Shown here: one piece after another, positions 1 through 4,191 of the stretch | How the letters are laid out: every line of letters begins with the position of its first letter | Numbering within the stretch: the stretch's first letter is position 1 | Assembly (NCBI GenBank): GCA_964524225.1 | Contig: CAZGEW010000063.1 | Location: forward strand, 1 to 8,203 | DNA from: GCA-2688775 sp964524225 | GTDB lineage: Archaea > Nanobdellota > Nanobdellia > Woesearchaeales > GW2011-AR4 | Length of the DNA stretch: 8,203 bases | Direction of reading: 5' to 3' | Translations under genes and position numbers: made by a program | Notes under the pieces: generated by a model | Told to the model about the DNA's origin: nothing | What the model saw: the letters and a program-made list of their open reading frames with translations, nothing else | Database searches by the model: none

Positions 1-203
1 CTACCATAACTTTCTCGCACATTTACTTGTTGAGTTGTCTGAACTCTGTCTCCAAAAGAAAAAGATGCTAAACCTGCAATATCTCTTGATTCGCTTATTT
101 TGTTAGAGCTTGTTGAAAATATGATGAAAGCAGTTGCTAAGATTGCAACAATTGTTACAATAAAAATAGCATCTAAATTGTGTCTATCCTCTTTTTGTTG
201 CAT
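1..203 (-). CDS. N-terminal part of a membrane-anchored protein, cut by the window edge
   Basis: An open frame starts at ATG 203-201 on the minus strand and runs off the left end of the window without a stop, giving 67 complete codons. The protein begins with a short charged cytoplasmic stretch (MQQKEDRHNLD), followed by one strongly hydrophobic segment at about residues 12-29 (IFIVTIVAILATAFIIF). A Ser/Thr/Gln-rich region follows. This is the layout of a single-pass signal-anchor or a secreted protein with an uncleaved signal. I do not recognise the family. The start is 69 bases from the divergent gene's TTG and 74 from its ATG, and an AT element at 247-255 lies where a TATA box would give a leader of about 22 bases. 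Confidence 0.6.
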   Translation of the reverse strand, partial: MQQKEDRHNLDAIFIVTIVAILATAFIIFSTSSNKISESRDIAGLASFSFGDRVQTTQQVNVRESYG

Positions 204-246
204 TTTATTTACTATTTTATTTATCCATTTTCCTTTTAGGAATAAG

Positions 247-255
247 TATTTAAAT
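247..255. promoter_or_regulatory. Near-symmetric TATA element shared by two divergent genes
   Basis: TATTTAAAT reads almost the same on both strands. On the plus strand its centre is about 27 bases before the ATG at 278, which fits a leaderless transcript. On the minus strand it would start transcription near 225, about 22 bases before the ATG at 203. No second equally good element lies in this short divergent gap. The assignment rests on archaeal promoter spacing only. Confidence 0.45.
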
Positions 256-277
256 GTTTTGAATCAACATATTGGCA

Positions 278-751
278 ATGGCAAAGCAAAAAACTATATC
301 AAAGGAGACTCCGCTAGTGGAACTAACGCTAAGAAGATACGAAAAGCCAACAACTATTAATGAAAGAGAACTTGTCAGAAAAGTTTGTCTATCAGTCGGA
401 TTATTACAACCTGGCGACTCAAGAGATATTGTTGTCGATGTCCTAAATATTCTAATCAAAGCAAAAAAAGAGCAAAAGAACTTGACGAGCGATGAAATCT
501 GCAATCTCGTTATTGAGGAAAGAAAAAGGTTAAGGTTGCCGATGCTTGGGATTGCAGCTTCAAATATTAGAAGACAATTGAAAAGATTAAAGGATTTGTT
601 CTTGGTTGAGAAGAGACTAAATGCTTATAGGATAGCAGAATTTAGTAATTTATACGATATATTTGAAGAAAAGATAGAAAAATTATTAGTACCGAGTATT
701 AATGCAAGAATTAAAGAATATTTAAAAAAATTAGACGATTTAAACAAGTAA
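278..751 (+). CDS. Conserved-looking winged-helix-like protein of unknown function
   Basis: The product is 157 residues, basic and mostly alpha-helical. Residues about 48-120 look like a winged helix-turn-helix. Helices fall around SRDIVVDVLNILIKAKKE and TSDEICNLVIEERKR. A basic recognition-type helix (AASNIRRQLKRLKDL) follows, then a short wing (FLVEKRLNAYRI). A C-terminal helical tail (IFEEKIEKLL to the end) could mediate dimerisation. The N-terminus carries the motif LVELTLRRYEKP, which looks like a family signature, but I cannot name the family. I chose ATG 278 over the in-frame TTG at 272 because the TATA element at 247-255 would put the transcript start at about 277. A DNA-binding regulator is the best guess, with no visible target beyond speculation about the dyads downstream at 771-789 and 827-850. 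Confidence 0.7.
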   Translation: MAKQKTISKETPLVELTLRRYEKPTTINERELVRKVCLSVGLLQPGDSRDIVVDVLNILIKAKKEQKNLTSDEICNLVIEERKRLRLPMLGIAASNIRRQLKRLKDLFLVEKRLNAYRIAEFSNLYDIFEEKIEKLLVPSINARIKEYLKKLDDLNK

Positions 752-770
752 TACATAAATAATCCAAAAT

Positions 771-850
771 TTTCGTCGTAAAAACGAAACCTTTAAATAT
801 ATGCTATATTTTATATTCGATAAACAAGACGTGGGGTGTATAAATCGTCT
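771..850 (+). promoter_or_regulatory. Promoter region of the small basic protein gene, with two short dyads
   Basis: CTTTAAATAT at 791-800, preceded by a purine-rich stretch, is a good TATA/BRE candidate. A second candidate (TATAAAT, 838-844) lies closer to the gene. Just upstream of the first, TTTCGT (771-776) and ACGAAA (784-789) form a perfect 6-bp inverted repeat with a 7-base spacer. This could be an operator overlapping the BRE or a weak terminator for the preceding gene. AGACG (827-831) and CGTCT (846-850) form a second dyad around the second TATA candidate. Which element is used is not decidable from sequence. Confidence 0.4.
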
Positions 851-886
851 GATAATAAGTAAAAAACAGAGGGAGGTTAATAAAAA

Positions 887-1135
887 ATGGCAGAAAAAGT
901 AGCAAAAGTAGGTGTGAAAAAACAAGAAGGCTATCTCTATTTCGTAGATAAGCATGGAAATGTAGCCAGAGCCAAGATGTCAAGAGGTGGCAGAAAGAAA
1001 GGCAAAGCGAAAGTTGAAGTTGTAGAAAAAGTTAGTGTAAAGAAAAAGCCAGGCTATTTGTATTTCATAGATAAGCATGGCGATGTTTCTTGTGCCAAAA
1101 TGGCACGTGGCGGAAGAAAAAGAAAAAGAAGATAA
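887..1135 (+). CDS. Small, highly basic protein with two tandem copies of a GYLYF-DKHG-V motif
   Basis: The product is 82 residues, very rich in Lys, Arg and Gly, and consists of two copies of one unit. Copy 1 spans residues about 10-38 and copy 2 about 51-79, with a 41-residue pitch. The shared pattern is VKKxxGYLYF(V/I)DKHGxVxxAKMxRGGRK, with 21 identities in 29 aligned positions by my count. Each unit reads as two beta strands around a DKHG turn followed by a basic, glycine-rich tail. That suggests nucleic-acid or ribosome binding, but I do not know its function. The start is well supported: a strong Shine-Dalgarno GGAGG at 872-876 lies 10 bases before the ATG. Good promoter elements and a hairpin terminator at its stop codon suggest a well-expressed, single-gene transcript. 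Similar short basic units may exist in DPANN archaea, but I cannot verify that here. Confidence 0.75.
   Translation: MAEKVAKVGVKKQEGYLYFVDKHGNVARAKMSRGGRKKGKAKVEVVEKVSVKKKPGYLYFIDKHGDVSCAKMARGGRKRKRR
914..1123 (+). repeat. Tandem intragenic duplication, 123-base pitch
   Basis: Bases 914-1000 and 1037-1123 encode the two homologous units of the small basic protein. The DNA is still visibly similar, for example GATAAGCATGG in both copies, so the duplication is recent or under strong constraint. The 12-residue linker between copies (GKAKVEVVEKVS) is Lys/Val/Glu-rich. Confidence 0.8.
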
Positions 1136-1168
1136 AAAATTTCAAAACTTTACCTTTGAAATTTTTTT
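1134..1168. terminator. Bidirectional hairpin terminator between convergent genes
   Basis: AAAAAATTTCAAA (1134-1146) pairs perfectly with 1155-1167, a 13-bp stem with an 8-base loop, and ends in a run of seven T. It overlaps the stop codon of the small basic protein gene and lies just beyond the end of the minus-strand DUF1385 gene. The A-tract/T-tract symmetry means it can act in both directions. Confidence 0.7.
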
Positions 1169-1201
1169 CTTTATTTTACATCTAATAAGTTTTTAATCGC
1201 C

Positions 1202-2116
1202 CTACTTAAATTTCTTTTCTAATGCCGCCAATTTTTTTACAGAAATAATGGCGACTTCTATTTGTTTATTATTTGGTTCTTGTGTTGTAATTTTTTGAAG
1301 CAATAAACCGGGCTTTGAAATTAATTTGAGCAATAAATTTTTTTGATACTTATCACTAATTTTAAGTATTTCATAAGAAACACCTGCAATAATAGGAATC
1401 AGTAAAATCCTTATAGGGAATAATATCCCTTTTCTAACCCATATATTTAAATGTAAAAAATTAGGATAATAAAACAATATTACAGATGGCAGTAATGAAA
1501 AAATGAGTACGCTTATAAAAAAAACTATCAATAAAAATGATGTCCCGCATCTTGGATGTAGTGTAGTAAATTTTTTGACATTATTAACATTGAGTTTTAT
1601 ACCGTTTTCATAGCAGTGTATTGCTTTATGCTCAGCTCCATGATATTCAAATAACCTCTTAACATCATCAATTAAAGAAATCCCTATGATGTAAATTAAA
1701 AAAATTGATATCCTTATAATACCATCCACTATGTTAAATATTATAGGTTTTTCTTCTTCTATAAAACCCAATAAAGTTGTTAAAAAATATGGCAGAGCTA
1801 TAAAGAAAACTATAACAAAACCAATAGAAATAAGCAGTGTAATTACAATTTCATTTTTTTTAGACTTTTCATTTGGAGAAGCAATTTGGGCTGACCATAT
1901 CAAAGATTTTATACCTATAATAAGCATTTCAATCAGATTAATAAAACCACGAAAAAAATACCATTTCATGAAATGGTATTTTTTTCGTTTTATTAGCCCT
2001 CTTTTGATTACAATCTTTTTATTTTTTCTAACTGCAATAATATAATTATTCAACCCGCGTATCATTACTCCTTCTATAACTGCCTGTCCGCCTATATTGA
2101 TTTTATCTCCTGACAT
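1202..2116 (-). CDS. DUF1385 / YqhQ-family integral membrane protein
   Basis: The product is 304 residues. It has the family hallmarks in order: N-terminal GGQAVIEGVMIRG (residues 9-21), HGAEHKAIHCYENG (159-172), LHPRCGTSF (186-194), and a C-terminal KPGLLLQKITTQEP...IEVAI (268-290). These match the DUF1385 family (YqhQ in Bacillus), whose conserved His, Glu and Cys suggest a metal-dependent enzyme. The reaction is not known. Hydrophobic segments lie at about 90-118, 126-149, 192-217 and 228-252, so it is a membrane protein. Length is normal for the family. An element GTAATAAAC on the minus strand (2143-2135) would give a nearly leaderless transcript from ATG 2116. Odd feature: codons for residues 44-56 form a perfect palindrome (1949-1988). 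The family is mainly bacterial. Confidence 0.9.
   Translation of the reverse strand: MSGDKINIGGQAVIEGVMIRGLNNYIIAVRKNKKIVIKRGLIKRKKYHFMKWYFFRGFINLIEMLIIGIKSLIWSAQIASPNEKSKKNEIVITLLISIGFVIVFFIALPYFLTTLLGFIEEEKPIIFNIVDGIIRISIFLIYIIGISLIDDVKRLFEYHGAEHKAIHCYENGIKLNVNNVKKFTTLHPRCGTSFLLIVFFISVLIFSLLPSVILFYYPNFLHLNIWVRKGILFPIRILLIPIIAGVSYEILKISDKYQKNLLLKLISKPGLLLQKITTQEPNNKQIEVAIISVKKLAALEKKFK
1949..1988. repeat. Perfect 40-base palindrome inside the DUF1385 gene
   Basis: Positions 1949-1968 are the exact reverse complement of 1969-1988, with no spacer. The centre is TTTCATGAAA and the ends are ACGAAAAAAA and TTTTTTTCGT. As DNA or RNA it could form an 18-bp stem with a CATG loop. It is in frame. 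Both strands encode RKKYHFMKWYFFR, so a plus-strand shadow frame carries the same peptide. Confidence 0.95.
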
Positions 2117-2171
2117 TTTGTATTAAGTTTATGTGTTTATTACAGTAAGCATTCTTTCTTTTGTGATTTAG

Positions 2172-2210
2172 TAAAAAAATTTCAATTTCTTCGAAATTGA
2201 AATTTTTTTA
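2172..2210. terminator. 18-bp perfect hairpin upstream of the DUF1385 gene
   Basis: Bases 2172-2189 pair perfectly with 2193-2210 around a TTC triloop (GAA on the minus strand), with seven A and seven T at the ends. It lies in the divergent gap between the DUF1385 gene and nrdR, upstream of the likely DUF1385 promoter. It therefore does not follow any annotated gene. It could insulate the two transcription units or stop antisense transcription. Calling it a terminator is inference from its shape. Confidence 0.5.
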
Positions 2211-2278
2211 TATCAAGTTACGTAACTGTAAATAAGCGATTTTTTTCGTAAAGTTTTTATGTGAATAAAAATATATCT

Positions 2279-2311
2279 AAAAAACTCACTGCCGAAGGCA
2301 GTGAGTTTTTT
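2279..2311 (+). promoter_or_regulatory. Terminator-like hairpin in front of nrdR (possible leader attenuator)
   Basis: AAAAAACTCACTGCC (2279-2293) pairs perfectly with 2297-2311 around a GAA triloop and ends in TTTTTT, nine bases before the nrdR ATG at 2321. TATA-like sequences at about 2253-2260 and 2264-2276 lie upstream, so the hairpin is probably within or at the start of the nrdR leader. No Shine-Dalgarno is visible after it. It resembles an intrinsic terminator placed to control entry into the gene. Confidence 0.5.
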
Positions 2312-2320
2312 AACGTCAAG

Positions 2321-2773
2321 ATGAAATGCCCTTATTGCAATTATGAAGAAACTCAAGTTATAGATACAAGAGAGACTGAAAGTTTAGAGGTAACAAGACG
2401 AAGAAGAGAGTGCTTGAAATGCAATAAAAGATTTACTACATATGAAAAAGTAGAAGAGGCAGAGATTAGGGTTGTGAAAAAAGATGGAAGCCGAGAGAGG
2501 TTTGAAAGACAAAAGGTGCTGAATGGTGTGCTTAAGGCTTGTGAAAAAAGAGCGATAAGCCTTGATAAAATAGAAAAACTTGTTGATGATGTTGAATCTG
2601 ACTTAAGAAAAAGGGATTCTGTTGAAGTTGAAAGCAAGATAATAGGCGAGCTTGTAATGAAGAAACTAAAGAACCTTGATAAGGTTGCTTATATTAGATT
2701 TGCATCTGTATATCGCGAGTTTGAGGATTTGGAAAGATTTGAAGAAGAGTTAGAGAAATTGCACAAAAAATGA
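2321..2773 (+). CDS. nrdR: Transcriptional repressor NrdR
   Basis: The product is 150 residues, the normal NrdR length. A zinc ribbon uses C3, C6, C31 and C34 (MKCPYC and CLKC), with the typical linker VIDTRE and RRRRECLKCNKRFTTYE between and after. An ATP-cone domain follows at about residues 49-139 (VVKKDGSRERFERQKVLNGVLKAC), and the ending VAYIRFASVYREF is diagnostic. In bacteria NrdR senses ATP/dATP and represses ribonucleotide reductase operons by binding NrdR boxes. I see no reductase gene and no convincing NrdR box here. The frame is open back to a GTG at 2261, but ATG 2321 matches the family N-terminus exactly, and the extension only translates the hairpin at 2279-2311. The gene converges with coaD across a 26-base gap. 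Confidence 0.95.
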   Translation: MKCPYCNYEETQVIDTRETESLEVTRRRRECLKCNKRFTTYEKVEEAEIRVVKKDGSRERFERQKVLNGVLKACEKRAISLDKIEKLVDDVESDLRKRDSVEVESKIIGELVMKKLKNLDKVAYIRFASVYREFEDLERFEEELEKLHKK

Positions 2774-2800
2774 TAAGTGTCAAAATAGACACCATTTTTT
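2765..2800. terminator. Bidirectional terminator between nrdR and coaD
   Basis: GTGTC (2777-2781) pairs with GACAC (2788-2792) around AAAATA. An outer stem pairs AAAAAATG (2765-2772) with CATTTTTT (2793-2800), leaving a 4-base bulge (ATAA). It overlaps the nrdR stop codon and reaches the coaD stop codon, so a single element ends both convergent genes. Confidence 0.65.
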
Positions 2801-3282
2801 CATTTACTGAACTTTTCCTTTAATTTCTCTTCAACAATAGCCGGAACAAATCCTTTTACAGAACCACCAAACATGGCTATCTCTTTCACAATACTTGAGC
2901 TTAAAAATGCATATTCATCTTTTGTCATAATAAATATTGTTTCAATTTCTTTTTCAAGCTCTCTGTTCAGCAAGGCTCTCGAAAACTCGTATTCAAAATC
3001 AGAGATCGCTCTTAATCCCCTTATTATCACATTAGAACTTTTTCTTTTGATATAATTCAAAAGCAATCCATCAAAATGCTCAACCTGAAGTCTATTGTTA
3101 TGTTCCTTTAAAGTTTCTTTGAGCATTTCCACTCTTTCTTCAGGAGTAAAAGTAGGGGCTTTTTGTGGATTGTCACCAACAACTACATAGAGCTTATCAA
3201 ATAATTTCAAAGCCCTTTCTATTATATCTATATGTCCATTAGTGACAGGGTCAAAAGTTCCAGGATAAACAGCTGTTTTCAT
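2800..3282 (-). CDS. coaD: Phosphopantetheine adenylyltransferase, bacterial type
   Basis: The product is 160 residues, a full-length bacterial-type PPAT. It transfers AMP from ATP to 4'-phosphopantetheine to make dephospho-CoA, the penultimate step of coenzyme A synthesis, in the cytoplasm. The nucleotidyltransferase signature appears at YPGTFDPVTNGHIDII (residues 6-21), with TNGH as the (T/H)xGH motif. Further family motifs are FTPEERVEML, IIRGLRAISDFEYE and YAFLSSSIVKEIA. The gene overlaps the 3' end of coaE by 32 bases, so the two are cotranscribed and probably translationally coupled. GAGATA shortly upstream of the start is only a weak Shine-Dalgarno. Most archaea use an unrelated PPAT (COG1019), so the bacterial form suggests ancient or recent transfer. 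Confidence 0.95.
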   Translation of the reverse strand: MKTAVYPGTFDPVTNGHIDIIERALKLFDKLYVVVGDNPQKAPTFTPEERVEMLKETLKEHNNRLQVEHFDGLLLNYIKRKSSNVIIRGLRAISDFEYEFSRALLNRELEKEIETIFIMTKDEYAFLSSSIVKEIAMFGGSVKGFVPAIVEEKLKEKFSK

Positions 3283-3880
3283 TATTTAATATCTCTATAA
3301 TTTTCTTGACTTGCTTTTCTAGATATTCCAAATCCTTATTATTATCAATCACAAAATCTGCATATTTTAGTTTTTCTTCAAGTGGCATTTGAACATTTAA
3401 AATCTTTTCTATTTTTTCTTTAGAATATTTTTTGCTTAACCTTTTTATTACATTTTTTTTATCGCATTTCGCAACAACAATTTTATCAACAAAATCTTTT
3501 GTTTTTGTTTCAAGCAATAATGGCGCATCAATTATTACATTTGCAAAAAAATTTTTCCTTGAAAAATTTTTTTGATAATTGGTTTTTATTAATTTTTTAA
3601 TATTTTTGATTATTATTGGATGAGTTATTGAATTTAGTTTTTTTAATTTTTTAGTATCGTTAAAAATAATATCACCTAATTTTTCCCTATTGATAGTTTT
3701 GTTTTTGTCTAAAATTTGACTGCTAAATTCCTTTATTATTTTTTTATATGCAACAGAATTTTTTCTAATAATATCATGCCCAATTTCATCAGCATCAATT
3801 CTCTTATACCCGTATTTGCTAAATAATTTTGTGATTGTTGTCTTCCCAGAACCTATTGAACCAGTTATACCAATAATCAT
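3251..3880 (-). CDS. coaE: Dephospho-CoA kinase, bacterial type
   Basis: The product is 209 residues, normal for CoaE. It phosphorylates the ribose 3'-OH of dephospho-CoA with ATP, the last step of coenzyme A synthesis. The P-loop is GITGSIGSGKTT (residues 4-15). DADEIGHDI follows (29-37), then ITHPII (85-90), IDAPLLLE (117-124), and the adenine/lid region QMPLEEKLKYADFVIDN (164-180). The C-terminus overlaps coaD by 32 bases. Most archaea use the GTP-dependent DUF359 kinase instead, so with coaD this is a bacterial-type CoA module. ATG 3880 sits 15 bases beyond the T-run that follows the structured RNA, so no promoter fits between them. Transcription may start upstream of that RNA. Codons 103-112 form a 14-bp perfect hairpin (3544-3574). 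Confidence 0.93.
   Translation of the reverse strand: MIIGITGSIGSGKTTITKLFSKYGYKRIDADEIGHDIIRKNSVAYKKIIKEFSSQILDKNKTINREKLGDIIFNDTKKLKKLNSITHPIIIKNIKKLIKTNYQKNFSRKNFFANVIIDAPLLLETKTKDFVDKIVVAKCDKKNVIKRLSKKYSKEKIEKILNVQMPLEEKLKYADFVIDNNKDLEYLEKQVKKIIEILNNENSCLSWNF
3544..3574. repeat. Perfect inverted repeat inside coaE
   Basis: CAAAAAAATTTTTC (3544-3557) pairs perfectly with 3561-3574 around a CTT triloop on the plus strand (AAG on the coding strand). On the coding strand it encodes QKNFSRKNFF, just before the conserved IDAPLLLE motif. The stem is almost pure A/T and ends in seven T, so it resembles the intergenic terminators of this window. Confidence 0.9.
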
Positions 3881-3895
3881 TTTATTGAGTATTCT

Positions 3896-3902
3896 AAAAA
3901 AA
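3896..3902 (-). terminator. U7 run after the closing helix of the structured RNA
   Basis: On the minus strand, the 3' strand of helix P1 (CGTCGGC, 3910-3904) is followed after one G by TTTTTTT. Oligo-U is the usual archaeal termination signal. Its position just after P1 and 15 bases before the coaE ATG means it either ends a separate RNA gene or acts as a regulated stop before coaE. Confidence 0.5.
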
Positions 3903-4136
3903 CGCCGACGCCCGGACTTTCAAGCTCAGCAATTTGAATTTCCCCAACCTTTTGCAAAAAGCTTGACCAAATGCGTTCCAGTGGGATATTCACTTCGTGA
4001 AATCCCACGATATCAGTCCTCTGCAAAAAGGCTGTCCGGGATACCCTTTCGGGAATCAGCTTTCTGGATTCCAAGTCTTCCTTGGATTAATGTATTCTCA
4101 AGGCTGACGCAATGCCAGGTTATGCGACGTCGGCAT
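3896..4136 (-). ncRNA. Candidate structured RNA, about 240 nt, upstream of coaE-coaD (family not recognised)
   Basis: This block is about 49% GC by my count, in otherwise strongly AT-rich DNA. Long-range helices support a folded RNA read on the minus strand. P1 pairs GCCGACG (4134-4128) with CGTCGGC (3910-3904), joining the two ends. P2 pairs CCCGGAC (4040-4034) with GTCCGGG (3917-3911), directly stacked on P1's 3' strand. P3 pairs TCAAGC (3966-3961) with GCTTGA (3925-3920). A local hairpin at 4008-3983 has one bulge and a GAA loop. Another, GATTCCC...GGGTATC (about 4057-4040), has a GAAA tetraloop and cannot form fully together with P2. CCAAG/CTTGG closes a further hairpin. A TATA element at 4159-4167 predicts a start near 4136, and seven U follow P1. 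It could be an independent ncRNA or the leader of coaE-coaD. I found no SRP RNA, RNase P or known riboswitch core. Confidence 0.6.
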
Positions 4137-4158
4137 GTAGAATGATTTAACATAGTAA

Positions 4159-4167
4159 TATAAATAT
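4159..4167. promoter_or_regulatory. TATA element shared by the structured RNA (-) and the AlkD-like gene (+)
   Basis: TATAAATAT reads as ATATTTATA on the other strand. Its centre is about 29 bases before ATG 4192 (leaderless or nearly so) and about 27 bases before the 5' end of the structured RNA near 4136. Both spacings fit an archaeal TATA box. Confidence 0.55.
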
Positions 4168-4191
4168 GTTATTAAAGTCACTTCAGTAAAT

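Noticed and set aside
100..360. Plus-strand frame across the divergent gap at the left end
   Set aside because: It is antisense to the membrane-protein N-terminus, then out of frame with the 278-751 gene, and has no start signal.
1731..2045. A plus-strand frame sharing the peptide KKYHFMKWYFFR with the DUF1385 protein
   Set aside because: The shared peptide is only the two strands of the palindrome at 1949-1988. The rest of the frame has no family features and is antisense to a well-conserved gene.
2264..2280. Possible NrdR box near AAAATATATCTA upstream of nrdR
   Set aside because: Only a partial match to the AT-rich core is present, there is no second box at the usual spacing, and AT-rich promoters give such matches by chance.
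2261..2320. N-terminal extension of NrdR from a GTG at 2261
   Set aside because: NrdR proteins begin at the zinc ribbon (MKCPYC here, ATG 2321). The extension only translates the hairpin and has no ribosome-binding site.
3877..4074. A 65-codon minus-strand frame starting at TTG and ending in an ATGA overlap with coaE
   Set aside because: The overlap looks like translational coupling. However, the frame lies in the GC-rich folded block, ends through helices P1 and P2, uses codons rare in the neighbours (CTG, CCG, CGG, GTC), has no ribosome-binding site, and matches no family I recognise.
3896..4136. Identification of the structured RNA as SRP RNA or RNase P RNA
   Set aside because: The topology (ends paired, second helix stacked on the 3' strand of the first) recalls archaeal SRP RNA. 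The invariant helix 8 core (GGAGCAG or GGAAGCAG type) and the Alu UGUAA motif are absent. GAAAGTCCGGGC resembles RNase P region I but lies at the 3' end instead of near the 5' end, and region V is missing.
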